Shown: positions 9,925-21,227 of the stretch, piece after piece
Position numbering within the stretch: position 1 is the first letter of the stretch
Layout: each line of letters opens with the position of its first letter
NCBI GenBank assembly: GCA_003427395.1
Contig: BFEA01000496.1
Location: 437,307 to 474,836 of the forward strand
DNA: 37,530 bases
Direction: 5' to 3'
From: Chara braunii
Lineage: Eukaryota > Streptophyta > Charophyceae > Charales > Characeae
Position numbers and translations under genes: made by a program
Notes under the pieces: model-generated
Told to the model about the DNA's origin: nothing
The model's database searches: none
What the model saw: only the letters and a program-made list of their open reading frames with translations

Positions 9925-10283
9925 AGTAGGCCTGTCCTAGCCCTTGTCAGTCGGTCCCTCGAGTTGCTTGTGAAGCTCATCTGACTCCTCTTGAGCCATC
10001 CCATAGGTCCTGACTTTCGACACTTTACTTCTTGGGGCAATCTCTATAGAGTGGAGCTTATCCCTATACGTTCCTCTCGCACGTCTGGATATTTGGCGAA
10101 GAATCATTCTATCTCTACAGGGGCCTGTATGGCCTGCCCCTTTGGAGAAACGAAAACGAGGTACATACCTTCTTCTTTGTGTTACTTATAGTAGTTGTAG
10201 AACGAACTAGCGCACATACAACCATAAGAGTATGCCAGCTTATGAGGATTATACTTCTTCAACAGGACTATACTCCCCTCAGG

Positions 10284-10700
10284 CTATTCGTACTTCATAG
10301 TTTTTCTATCCCCGTTGAGCTGGGGCGTGGCAACCTCAAAGCAGGCCATCTCTAGAATCATGTCGAATGGGAGCTCGTTGCTCACCATGCAAGACGATTT
10401 GTGTCTTATCTTCTCTTCCCCATAGGAAAAGGTGCACTCGACATCCTTGATGCATTCTTGCACCACTATCTCCTGCTTGTTGGTTTAAACTTTAAAGTAG
10501 GTACTACACGTCTAATTAGTCAGCGCACTTGGTCCCCTAAGCACAGCCGATCTACACAAGCGCAACTGATTATGAGTGCAACCAATCCCTGCTAGTGCCT
10601 CTGCATCACGGCCACCTAGATCGACTTCTGCTACAATAAGCTCACCCTTGGGACCCTCTGCCATTGTCATCCAGAAACCCATGAGATCTTCTGAGACCAT
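10284..10700 (-). pseudogene. Ty3/gypsy aspartic protease region, decayed
   Basis: The minus-strand peptide GELIVAEVDLGGRDAEALAG followed by IGCTHNQL fits the retropepsin active-site region, where the family has a D-S/T-G triad before ATHN or CTHN. Here the catalytic Asp is replaced, giving GIG. After a frameshift, SYGEEKIRHKSSCMVSNELP and FDMILEMACFEVATPQLN match the C-terminal protease part and linker to reverse transcriptase. It lies just upstream of the RT fragment on the same strand, in normal gag-protease-RT order. The assignment rests on motif resemblance and order. It is inactive. Confidence 0.72.
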
Positions 10701-11015
10701 TCTAACTCTAGCTCCTCCTCTAAGGAATCAATCAAGTCACGAGAACAGAGCATCTTCTGGTCAGACTGCGAGTGAGGGGTGACAGAGAGGTTAGTAGCCT
10801 TAGTCATCCTATTCTGAGAGGTTGAGGGAGTGTCTATAGCTGGGCCCGGACTATATCACCTACCTATACAGACTTCGTAGAATTGACTACACCTGCCACC
10901 TGCTACTGGCTCTTCTAATTTCCTGATTTGGCTTTGGGGCAACGCTTCTTGATGTGGCTTGTCTTTGCCACACTGCATGCACTTCCAAGACCTGTACCAG
11001 TATTCTCATACACTG

Positions 11016-11176
11016 TTTTCAAGTCTCTCTCTAACCCATGGCGCTGGCCCGTTCTGGACCAACATCTTTGTGCTCATACGCTCTTTTCAAGTCTCTCTCT
11101 AACCCATGGCAGCTCTCTAGAGGGCTTGCTTTTTCTTAACCTTTCACTGGCCCCTTCAGGGCCAACATCTTTGAGC
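11016..11176 (+). repeat. Local duplication, about 68-bp unit
   Basis: The segment TTTTCAAGTCTCTCTCTAAC plus CCATGGC occurs at 11,016-11,042 and again at 11,084-11,110. The following CTGGCCC(..)CCAACATCTTTG block is also repeated, the second time after an extra 25 bases or so. It interrupts the gag-protease interval of the gypsy remnant. Confidence 0.8.
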
Positions 11177-11370
11177 TAAGTAGAAAGGCAGTCATTTGGG
11201 CCCTCAGGTGGAGACACTGTACACGTGCAATTAAAGGGGCTCTCATACGAGAAAGAGAACTTATTGACATGATAGAAAACCTAATTGAAACGGTGGTAAC
11301 TCCTCTCTCTTTTTTTTCTTTTTTTTTGTTCTTTTCTTTTTTTTTCAACCAAGGCCCTTGTGCAAGGCCT

Positions 11371-11652
11371 CTATCGCAGTGGTGGTAAGAGAACCACTGG
11401 GATTGAGGTAACTCCTCCCTCCTGAGCAGCTACCTCGATGTTTTCTCCTTGCTCTGTATTGTCCAGGATTGAAACTTCATCTACCTCCTCCTGATTACCA
11501 TCTTCGTCAATGTAGAGAAGATGACCTTTCTTCTTCTCGTCCTGGGGCAGTCTCTTGCAATTACTTGCTGGTTTCAGTGGCCTGTAGCCTATCTCGTCGA
11601 GGCTGTAGCATAGGTAGGTTAGATTCGTAATTTTGTTTGGCTGAGGGCTCAC
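11371..11652 (-). pseudogene. Probable gag C-terminus with degenerate zinc knuckle
   Basis: The minus-strand frame has CYSLDEIGYRPLK followed by CKRLPQDEKKKGHLLYIDED. This resembles a retroviral-type CCHC knuckle (C-x2-C-x4-H-x4-C) with the second Cys as Leu and the His as Tyr. It precedes the protease remnant on the same strand, as gag should. The T-rich run at 11,311-11,346 lies just downstream. Alternatively it is an acidic linker of unrelated origin. 11,653-12,650 upstream contains minus-strand gag-like scraps such as AKRLSEDEE but no continuous frame. Confidence 0.5.
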
Positions 11653-12658
11653 CGAGAGACCTGCCTGTAGGGAAAATTCTTGAGGGACATATCTGTAAAT
11701 TCGGGAAAATACAGGCCCGTACTAACTGAAGTTCCGTACAGCTACCCTAACTGTGAATAGCAGGCCCGGGCTACCCCTAGGACAGACAGGCCCTAAACGC
11801 CTATGCTGATAGACGGTCCTATAACCTATAGCCGGGTAGGTAGAGGCCGAGAGGCCGAAAACGGAAATGGTACCGGTGGGTCCAGTCAGTCCGGTCTAGG
11901 TCATGTCTAGGCTAGTGTAGGGTATAGATAGATTGTAGACATCTGTTCGAGGCTTTTGGCAGTTGGTACCGTGTACATCGCTGCTGCGCAATGCACGAAC
12001 TGGAGTGGTAACAGCTCTGCGTTGGAGGAGACAGACATAGCCAGACCTGCGGAGCGTCGGCCATAGCTGGGACCGACGCTGGACTCTGACAGCACGTGGG
12101 GCTGTTCAGAGGTCTGAGCTACCTGGAGTCTGCTGGAGGCGAGAGAAGTTGGTGCCCTGTTGAACCCTCCTCAGGAGTAGGGTGTTAGAGTGTGTGGCGC
12201 TGCAGCCATAGCTGCAGCTTGTCTTCCTCAGAGACCATCTTTGTCAGGAGTGGTGGCGCTGCTATAGACTTCCACCCAGGAAGTCTTTTGGCACTTCATC
12301 ATCATCAGATACTGTGGCGCTGGTCTTATTCTTCATCCTCTGAGAGGCGCTTGGCCTCGGAGGCCTGTTTCAGGGTGGCGCTCCCCTCTGGAGGCAGTAT
12401 ATGGCTGGCGCTTGCTGTTTCAGGGGCTCAGGGGTAGTAATAGCGGTTACTCAGGGTTGGCGAGTGAAGCGCTGCTCATTTCTGAACAGTGCACCATGGT
12501 ACTGGGGTTATTCTGACATTTTGAGACTCTGAGTTTAATGAACAGTGTGAATACTGTGTGCGGACTATCTTTGCTTCATTGTTTCCTGGATGTGATCTAC
12601 TCAGCTTTCCTTTGTGACTGGTTGTGAGGATTCTGCGGAGCGAATTGCACTATCAGTG

Positions 12659-12994
12659 TTATCTGTCATATCCCATGGTCAAGTCTTCCGCTGTGTCTAT
12701 CTCTCCCTGTGTGGTGTGATACTCCCATCCTCTCCCCTTCCTTCCGTGTTGTGTGGGCATACCTAGAAGTCTATGTGAGCGAGTGTTGGCCTTCTGACAA
12801 CAAACAACCAGGATCATACCACTTTGCTTCTCTCCTCCCGACCCTCCCTGTACCACACTAGCATTCCTCAGCTTTGCCTCTAAGTCTAGTAGGGCCATTT
12901 TGCTGAGGGATGTGAAGTTATGCCTAGTGGTAGTGGCCTTAATGACTACCGTCTTCCCCCGAACATAAAGCATATGTGTTGTAAATGAATACAA
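12659..12994 (-). pseudogene. Possible N-terminal gag fragment of the gypsy element
   Basis: An open frame of 111 codons on the same strand as the gypsy remnant contains SLSKMALLDLEAKLRNASVV, which looks like real protein rather than simple repeat. It has the position expected for gag between the primer-binding site and the zinc-knuckle fragment. Its first codons overlap the hairpin element at 12,952-13,041, so its true start is not visible. No domain is recognised, and it could be chance. Confidence 0.3.
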
Positions 12995-13041
12995 CGCATA
13001 TCATGCGTTGTATTCATTTACAATGCATATGCGTTATGTTC
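12952..13041. mobile_element. MITE-like near-perfect hairpin, 39-bp arms
   Basis: Arms 12,961-12,999 and 13,003-13,041 are inverted copies with three mismatches and a 3-base loop. The centre of each arm is ATGCGTTGTATTCATTTACA or its complement. The left flank CTTCCCCCGAA matches the border of the hairpin elements at 950, 1,172 and 1,881, and CGTTGTATTC is also shared, but the stems otherwise differ. It is probably a related or analogous palindromic element. Confidence 0.75.
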
Positions 13042-13233
13042 AAGTGAACAAGACCAACTTTACCTTCAAAATGGGGTCAGGTCCAGGCTGAGTAGGCTCA
13101 GTTCTGGACTACGGCTGAGAGCCTCAGAGCCTTGGAAAAACGGTAAAAGAAAAGTAGCGATGTACGTACCTTTCCATGTTCTGGCCTGACTTTCATTGAT
13201 TTCCCCTACGTGGGGCCTTGCTCCACCCCTCAG

Positions 13234-13285
13234 CAAATGTGCAACATGAGAATGAATCTTCTGCTAGAACATGGAAAGATACAAC
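13234..13285 (+). repeat. Dispersed short hairpin repeat, copy 2
   Basis: Contains CATGAGAATGAATCTTCTGC and AGAACATGGAAAGATAC, like 546-598. CTTTCCATGTTCTGGC, about 60 bases upstream near 13,170-13,185, is an inverted copy of its right part, so a larger fold is possible. Confidence 0.55.
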
Positions 13286-13407
13286 CCTTTTCTGTCTTTT
13301 TTGCCTCCTTGACCGCAGTAGCAGCGAGGCCTTGGTAAGTGGCTTGAACTGGCTTCCACTTTCTTGGCCGCGCCACTTTCTTGGTTGTCAGAAGCGCCTT
13401 CGCGCAC

Positions 13408-13410
<3 letters not shown>

Positions 13411-13467
<57 letters not shown>

Positions 13468-13602
13468 GGCAGCTTGGCAGTGACACGGAGGGCGGTTGCT
13501 TGCCGACAGTAGAGCACAGGGGGCAGGGAGAGAGAGAGAGCCCTGCAGCGCGCTGCGTGTCAGTTACCTGGAGGGCAGTTTCTTGCTGAAAGAAGCGCAT
13601 AG

Positions 13603-13656
<54 letters not shown>
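13411..13656 (+). repeat. Two long (CA)n microsatellites within a duplicated segment
   Basis: CA runs at 13,411-13,464 and 13,603-13,656 are each preceded by an AGAAGCGC segment and accompanied by GAGGGC(A/G)G(T/C)T blocks. The segment, with its microsatellite, seems to be duplicated at a spacing of about 190 bp. VCVC and THTH peptides here are artefacts. Confidence 0.95.
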
Positions 13657-13658
<2 letters not shown>

Positions 13659-13808
13659 GCCTATATTAACCGCGTAGTCCCATTACTATATCATACATGA
13701 TTCTCTTATATAGGACAGTCCAAACCATAATTTTTTGTCGTTTTGCCTAGATCATCAGCCTGAACTTAACCTGGGTTCGTTCTCTTAAGGACCCCGGTAG
13801 GCAGCCGA

Positions 13809-13828
13809 GATCCCCGGCAACGGCGCCA
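13809..13828 (-). other. Retrotransposon primer-binding site for tRNA-Asp
   Basis: The plus strand reads GATCCCCGGCAACGGCGCCA, which equals the 3' end of plant tRNA-Asp(GUC) as I know it, including the CCA. On the minus strand it is therefore a primer-binding site beginning TGGCGCCGTT. It lies two bases from the CGACA end of the long repeat, the standard LTR-spacer-PBS arrangement. It fixes copy A as a 5' LTR read on the minus strand with its internal region to the left. A tRNA gene is excluded because no further cloverleaf sequence is present. Confidence 0.88.
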
Positions 13829-16397
13829 CCTGTCGAGCGCATCGGTCCCGCACAGGGACCCTCCCGGCCGCGTCACGCAGGATTTTGCAGGACTTGTCGC
13901 GGAGAGCGTTTGCCGCTCCGGCCGAGTGCGCCAGCCGTACCTCTCGCGAGCCCCTACGACAGGACAGGGTCACGCCAAGCACCGCTTACCTCCACCTGCG
14001 GGAGTTGTCACCATCCCTTAGGTGGGCGTATCCCCGCCAAGCTACTTAACCACATGCGAAGGCTTTTCGTATGCAATTGCAGAGGTGGCCCAGCCGAGGG
14101 CGTTTCTCGTTCGTTGTAGCATAGGGGGTACGCGCGGTCGAATGCCCGAAATCGAACCCGCGCGTGAATCGACACTCTGGGGGGCTGACGTCCCAAACGC
14201 GACTCCACGTCGGTCGACTAGGACGCATCCACACGTTACACCACAACACTCACATCTACCCATACATAACACGTGAAGAAAACACAAAACAAACACTACA
14301 AACACTACAACACTGCGACACTCCTAATCCCTTCAGTATCCGACCCATAACTTTATGCTGCGAGACTCAGATAGGTATTGCGCGCTGAATTTTCGTATAG
14401 GAGTCGTGCGAGCGCATGGCCTCCTCATATTGACCAGCCATGCGGGCATTCGCAAGCATTCGCGCTGATGGGGTACTACGTAGTACTCGTACCTATGTGG
14501 CCCTTGGCAATCTCGAGGGTCGTGCTCGACCCTCAAGTGTCGGCTGGCAAGCGAGTTGAGGGGTGTCCCTCTCGACGCTAGACAACTGCCATGCGCGGTT
14601 GAAGATCACACCCTCTTCTGCACCCTGTGCAAAGGGGTTGAGTAGACAGCTTCAAGGCTGTCGTGGTAGCGGAAATCAAGGGGGTTGACTTTGACGGCTA
14701 CCACGGACTACAACGTCCAACCATGAAAACTTAAAGGAGAAAGCAACAGCAGATAGAGAAAAGAGGATCACCCCCTTTCCTCTCTCTGCCTAGCCCATAT
14801 TCCAGCTTATGTGGTCTGGTAGGCCTTATCGAATGGCAGGGGTAGGCCAGTACGAAAGATGCATGCGGATGATGCTCAAACTCAGACCCCTAGGCAACCT
14901 GATGTTCGAAGCGTTGGAGGCTCGTACGCTGGCCCCCATAGTCCGACTAGGACTGATACCCTGCCCATGCGTCGTTTCGCGCTGCCGAAACTCGGGTCTA
15001 CTGGCCCTAGCGCGCTTTTGCCCTCTCCACTTGACCCATAACTTTCGAGCGCGGAAATCGGCAGGCGCTACGCGCGTGGTTTAGTATAAACCCGCGCGGG
15101 CGCAGGACCTACGCATACCGACCTACCATGCGGACTCGCATAAGCAGTCGTGATATTGGCGCATTGTGTGGTGCTCATACCCGAGTGGCCTTGTTTGAGC
15201 CATGGGGTCGCTCTCGACGCTCAGGCGTTGGCTGAAGTGCGTGTTAAGGGGGTAACCCTTTAGCGAAACCGGCCTGAGGGTCTTACCATCTTCCGCACCC
15301 TTAGGTGCCCCAAAGGGTGCGGGGTGAGATGGTCCCTAGGGCAGGAAGGGATTTGAAGCGGTGGTGAGTTGTCTGGCGCATCACCAGCGACGCGCTAATC
15401 CTTCCGCCCGAAACTTTATCGTTCCACAAAAATAATTTCAAAACAAGGAAAAGAAAAGGGAGTACTTGACGTTGGCAGGGGAACGTACGAACGCCCCGCC
15501 GGACCAAGTTGTTGGGGACAGCCCCTCACCCTTGCAGCGCTTCTGTTTCCCCGGGGCAGTAAGTAGGTCAGCCCTGTGCGAGAGGTGATCCCTTCCGCCC
15601 TGAGCCTAGGACCTGGGACTAACGTCCGACCAGATAAAATCTTTGAGTAGGGAAAAACGTAAGCGTGCGGTCGCATAGCCTTATAAGGGTCACCTAAGTG
15701 TACGCTTACTCTGACTATCGCATTATCAGGATGGGAAAAAAACAATCTCACTCAAACAAAAAGTTGTGGGGTAGTTCTCTCTCACGACAGTTGTGTGGTT
15801 TGCCCATCTGAATCCAAGCATAATCATTCAACAAGACTCAATCGAGATTCCTTCATACATACCTGCAATCATACACACCACATTCAGACAACATCACACA
15901 TACTAAAGGGGTCAACTTTCCAACCTTTTGCGGCTCACACCCTGCCTTATGCACACAAGCTCGACCATTTCCCCACCAATCCTCAACAAAAATACTCAGT
16001 CCTTAAGAAATGACCATTTATAAAGAAGCTGGGTGAAAACCCAAAGAAACACATAAATCCCGGCAAGAGCCAAGGCCTTAGGTTGAGAGGCAGGAGAAAT
16101 GGGGGAGTTGAGTCGTGAACCGACGAATTGGCAACCGACCTGTTATCGGCGATAACAGAAAAGTGGTCCTTTTGAAGGATCGGACTGATCAGATCAAGCC
16201 TTCAGGCGAACCACGAAAACCTGCATCACAGTACAGACCAAAAGAACCACTACTATGTTCATGCCCAAAAAAGGGGAATACTCCCTAAGTCGTAGCCTAG
16301 CTCCTCTACTAGTACAGAGTCACTGAACACCTCCTCTATTCAGGATGGATCTGCTAAGTATCTCCTAGATGAAAAATATTCTAACGCAAATTTTACG

Positions 16398-16507
16398 AAA
16401 TCTCGGCAGCGCTTCCCGTAGGAAAAATGTCTTTTCAGAATTTCTATGAGTCCAAAAATGACCAACTCTTTCAGATTTGCAGAAATTTCGGCAGCGCTTC
16501 CCGTAGG
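16398..16507. repeat. TTTCGGCAGCGCTTCCCGTA modules in LTR A
   Basis: Two copies at 16,398-16,422 and 16,482-16,507 share TCGGCAGCGCTTCCCGTAGG. The same module recurs five times in B and three times in C, at spacings of about 84 to 123 bp. The role is unknown. Confidence 0.8.
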
Positions 16508-16904
16508 AACAGGAGGCTGTCAAGATTTATACAAAGCTGAAAGACAGAAAGACGAAGCAAGCTATACTTGGGACTATCTTCTGATACCTGTTTGATGATT
16601 TAGACTCAATGACAGCCCGTACAACCTCTAGATGAGATCGTGAGCTAGTCCTGATTCTAACTTCTTAGCAGGGTCAGTCCTATCTTCATCCCAAGTTCTA
16701 CCTCTCGTCATCCATCTCATCTACCTTTGGCTCCAGCACTTGGCGAGCATCTAAACAGTTAATCTATCAAAACGACACCCCAAAGTGAGAGCCCACAAGC
16801 ATGCACAAACAAACATCTCCCACAATCCCACATAAGTTCGACCCAAGTAGTTCGTTAGATCACTCAACTTTTTTTCCCTTAGTAAACCCCCTTACCTATG
16901 ACAT

Positions 16905-17521
16905 AGGATCAGACAACGCCCTAACTTAAGGGTATGTCCAACCTGCCTAAGTAAACAAGTAAAAGCACACACAACTGGACTGCCCTAACTTAAGGGTATG
17001 CCCAACACCACATGAACTCTAGTCATAAAACATATGACCAGACCGCCCTAACTTAAAGGTACGCCTGACTTCTGCTTAACTGACGACATGTAGCATAAAC
17101 TAGACTGCCCTAACTTAAGGGTATGCCTAGTCAGCTCTGTACAAGGTTACGTAGGGCATAGGATTAGACTGCCCCAACTTAGGGGTGTGCCTAACCTGCC
17201 TAAAACAAGTACGAACGACGAATGGTCAGACCGCCCTAACTTAAGGGTACGTCCAACCTACATAACATCAACGACAAGAGCATATCATTAGGTCGCCCTA
17301 ACTTAATGGTACGCATAGCTAACTTAAACAGTTTTATGTACATAAGACAATATCATCAGGCCGCTCTAACTTAAGGGTACGCCTGATCTGCCTGAACAGA
17401 CAGGTGGTTAACGGAGACCCAAAAATTCAGCGTTTTTTAATGCTATTTATAAGAAAACCAGAAGGTCTTTTTAACCAAAAATTGCATCATTCCATAGAGT
17501 GCACACCATATTAACAAACCA

Positions 17522-17552
<31 letters not shown>

Positions 17553-18345
17553 TGAAACAGTAACGCAAAAGTGCACTCGAATGTTGAACAAGGTACAAAC
17601 GACGTATGACTAAGTCGCTCTAACTTACGGGTACGCTTAGCCTCCGAAACGACAATATAAGAGAACAACCATTGATGTATTTGCACAAACTTTATTATGT
17701 TTCTCTCTTATTAGGCAGATAATCAGACCTACCCAACTTAGGGAGACATCCAATCCTGCCTTGCGTTTAGAAGGGAAAATACAAGAAGATATATACTAAC
17801 TCTCTGCACCTTCGTATTATTACGAGCACAGGACTGAACTGCCCTAACTTCAGCGTACGCTCAACCTGCCCAGGCTACCTTCATTATACTCTTCACTTCC
17901 TTCTCACTTCTTTTTGTTCTACCTGACTTACTGACTGACTTTCCCAACTTAGGGTGCCCGGTCTGCCAGATGGTATAGGTTCGTATAATATATATCAAAA
18001 TTTTATACCTTGGTTGACCATTAAGTTCATGGCTCATGACTGAGCTGCCCTAACTTAAGGGTATGCTATGCTTGTGTCCCCCTCAAAAGAAAACACACAC
18101 AGAACTGGGTCTACGCAACTTAGAATATTCCCAGCTCTGTTTTCACCAACCCAAAAAGAAACATCAAGATTCTGAGTTTTCCCAACTTAGGGTGTCCGTC
18201 CTTCTGTCCATAAACCCCCAAAGAAAACAGTGACTGGTCCGTCCAACTTAGGATAGGCCCAGTCCTCAAACATCATACAATCAGCCCAACAAACATAAAT
18301 AAACATAGCACTGAACCCACATCAACTTAGAGGAGTTCGGCCTTG
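16905..18345. repeat. Hairpin array in LTR A: 17 elements with AACTTA core
   Basis: Cores at 16,923, 16,987, 17,050, 17,112, 17,176, 17,238, 17,300 and 17,368 are 62-68 bp apart. Others lie at 17,622, 17,735, 17,846, 17,946, 18,052, 18,117, 18,184, 18,245 and 18,324. The typical centre is CGCCCTAACTTAAGGGTAYG. The flanks form outer stems that differ between elements but remain complementary, for example ATCAGGC/GCCTGAT (17,355-17,387) and CTAGAC/GCCTAG (17,100-17,130). A few elements (17,300, 18,052) have weak stems. A 27-base A run (17,524-17,550) splits the array. Confidence 0.85.
17524..17550 (+). repeat. Poly(A) run inside the hairpin array
   Basis: Twenty-seven A residues. The regular 63-bp spacing of the array stops just before it and is looser after it, so an A-tailed insertion or local rearrangement may have occurred here. 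Confidence 0.95.
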
Positions 18346-20096
18346 GGTTGACCCAGTCAAACGCATGCAAACCATTTTTCACCCACCTTTCTTCCATTTA
18401 TTCTGCCTGAATTCACTCAAGGTATCTGACTCTTTACACATAGTTGTTTATTTAACCTTTTACAAACATGTCCTGACATACATAGCAAAACAAAAGGTAG
18501 AATCCTTCCATAGTTATATTTAGATACCCAAGGGATAACAGATAGGGGACGGGGTCACATGTGTCAGACGAGATTATACCTGAAGTTCCCTGCCTCCAGA
18601 ACCCCGCCTTGGCTCCGGCAGAGCTCCCGCAATCGGTGGGTGGACCTCCCACAAGCTCTTGTTGCGGTCCCACGGGTTGCAATCCCGCCTGCCGCCTTCC
18701 CCTCGTAGCCTTAGACTAGACTGAGAGTAAGGAAGATGGAAGTAAAAAGTTCAGACTCTCTAGATCCAAAAGAGGGTCAACTCAACTCACAGTGAGAGGG
18801 CCTTGAAATCTAGGTGCGCCTGAGGGCCCCGCAATGATGGTCAATAGCGCAGCAGACGTAGCCCAGTCTTGATCAGAACGCAGGTCCCCTGACTGTCCTC
18901 CAACTCACCGTGACAACCTTATGCAGGGCCTGTTCCGTCCTCCGAGTTCACAGCCGTGTGCAGTTAGTGTATAGCAAGGTGGCGCAGCAATTGCACAGCC
19001 AGGACACAACAACCTACAGATCGTGCGTTGGGGTAGCTTGCTCCAGCGGCAGTGGCCCAGCAAGTAAAGTTCGTCGGAACGCAGCAGTCGCAGTTAGCTC
19101 GGTAATGCATAGCTCCAAGGCTGCTACAGAGAGGCAGGAGCAGCAACAACTGGTTGGCCCGACAACTTCCCAGCACAGCGCGACGCACAGCGATCTGCGC
19201 CAACCAGCACTTGCCCGTAGTCAGCAGCGCCCAGCATCAACATCCTTGCTAACAGTCATACTCGAAGTTCACAGCCCTGGCCCAAAGCCCGAAGACACAA
19301 ATCTGCAAAGAAGGCAACAGTAGCGCGACGTGCCACTCATAGCAGCCTCACCAACTCGCCGAGTAGACACTGACCCGAACGACTGCCACTTCATGAGAGC
19401 TTGGTACTAGCCCCCGGGACCACACCAACCATCAGTGCTCCATGCACAGCAGCAGCAGTCCTCCCATCATGAGAAGTCGTAGCGGTGCACTGCAGTAGTG
19501 CATAACAAGAAGCAGTTCCCTGCCCAGCCGTAACCCAAAACGGCGAACCGCGCCTTGCTCAACAGCAGTGCATAGTGAGGGACAACGTTTCTGCGCACTA
19601 CGAGAACTGCCGTCGAAGTCACAACAGCTTTCTGGTGCCTCCTAGGACAGGGTATCGCCGGCCCAGCCTTGTGATCATCATCAGCAGCAGAATCTCAGTG
19701 AAGGAGGTAACTACCGTTTTAAGCACCCGTCAGGACGCTTTTCCACAAGCTCAACGGAACCCCGCATCCTCCCCTGCAGGACGTCACTACGCACTGGCGC
19801 ACGCTGTTCCTACACATCAACAGTCCTCGCTTAAACTATCATTCGCAACTGTGTAACGCATAAATAGCAGCGCTGTTAAGCCTCGCCAGCAACAGTGCTA
19901 CTAGAGGAGGCAGATGTTGTGGTCATAACGTAAGAGGATCAACGACTAGTGCCCCCCCCGGCGTACATCGGCCACTTAGTGTCCACTACTGGGTCTGCCA
20001 CGCCTCAGATCTCATCAACTAAGCTCCAAGGAAGCAACCACATTGTGGACTTAGTAGGGCCGCCTCTTATGCACAACAGTAGCCTCTTGTAGATTG

Positions 20097-20162
20097 GTGG
20101 CTGCAACTCTTCGAAAGGGTGGCTGCAACTGTTCGAAAGGGTCGTTGCAACTCTTCAAAACA
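20097..20162 (+). repeat. 22-bp tandem repeat, three units
   Basis: Three units of GGTGGCTGCAACTCTTCGAA type, the third diverged, lie within LTR A. Confidence 0.85.
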
Positions 20163-21176
20163 GGGCCAATCACGGGCAGCAGTGGCAGTTGTTGCAGCAG
20201 CCGTCGAAGTCCCATAGATTGCCAACGATACCGGCCACCTAACAGTAACTAGGAATCTAGCGCAGCAACCAACGAGTTGACTGCTTTGGTTAGAGAGAAA
20301 AAACTACTATTCACTAATTCGGGGAACAACAACAGCTTCCCCTCACCCTTCTTCTTGCCCCTCCTGTCGTAGCCTCTCTACACTTTACTTTATCTCCTTA
20401 GCTCCCTCCCGCTTCCAGGTTCTTCCCTCGAGCAGCTCCGACATCCCACGCAAATAGGTAAGTTTCCTACCCGCGGTTGCCTTCATGCTACGATAGGCTG
20501 AACAAAACATGGATGAATCTTCCGATAAACAGGGCGAGATACGCCCGCTGAAGAAAGACCGAATCGTCCTCTGGGACACAGAGGCACGTCGCTGCTACCA
20601 GCCTGTTCGAACATCTTGCTTTTGTGAGCGGGATGTCGACTGCACGCGGCCACCACGAGCTGACTTGACAACGAGCACAACGGCCCAATCAATGAAGATG
20701 ATCTCAGAGTCGAGCATGTGGCAGGTAGGTGAGTCCCTCCTCTCGTTCTTGTCCTCCCACTCCCCTCCTTTGTCAGTTTCGCGCTTCTCTTCCTCCTTCG
20801 TTTTCCCTTCCCTTTCCTATTGCATCTAGCCCCGATTTCGTTCAGGTGCACAACAAGGCAAAAAACGTTATGGATGCACCCAGCATGAGAATGAACACGA
20901 CAATTTGTTGGAGGGGCACGACTAGTATGCGCAACATGACGGTGTGCGCTATTATGACAATGGTGGTAAGGACGACTATGATGCACTATGATGTCGGGGT
21001 CGCAATGGCGACTGTTACTGCGGTGCCAGAACCACAACTACGGGTACGATTAAATAGCGCAATCCCACTGTTGAGTACAGTCAGCAGCCTAATCTCGATG
21101 AGGAATATGATCTGCAGCAATGAATCTCTTAATGATGAGTTTGAACAAGGCGGCTCCGCCTCAATACTACACTAGG

Positions 21177-21227
21177 TATGCACAGATGAGAATGGATCTT
21201 CCACTAGATCATGGGAAGATGCATTGC
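21177..21227 (+). repeat. Dispersed short hairpin repeat inside LTR A
   Basis: Contains GATGAGAATGGATCTTCCAC and GATCATGGGAAGATGC, close to 546-598 and 13,234-13,285. A degraded copy lies near 20,505-20,552. Confidence 0.55.

Larger units (their letters stand above)
9121..13830 (-). mobile_element. Internal region of a Ty3/gypsy element: PBS, gag, protease, RT remnants
   Basis: On the minus strand, the order from the primer site is leader (13,808 to about 13,000, with CA repeats and a hairpin insertion), possible gag, zinc-knuckle region, protease, reverse transcriptase. All parts share orientation with LTR A, so the simplest reading is a single element. Its RNase H, integrase and second LTR are missing, lost or beyond recognition. 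An alternative is two unrelated gypsy pieces that happen to be colinear. The clade is uncertain: tRNA-Asp priming occurs in plant Athila/Tat-type elements, whereas the RT motifs look chromovirus-like to me. Confidence 0.6.

Noticed and set aside
13230-13654. Three open frames with VCVC or THTH runs
   Set aside because: Direct translations of the (CA)n microsatellites.
13809-13828. tRNA-Asp gene
   Set aside because: Only the last 20 bases of the tRNA are present; no D, anticodon or acceptor 5' sequence. Position beside an LTR end fits a primer-binding site.
16905-18345. Regularly spaced repeats suggesting a CRISPR array
   Set aside because: Eukaryotic context, repeats are palindromic with varying stems rather than constant repeats with unique spacers, and no cas genes exist.
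18910-19323. Open frame of 137 codons in LTR A
   Set aside because: Gln/Ser-rich sequence from CAGCAA-type low complexity; not conserved as a frame in copies B or C.
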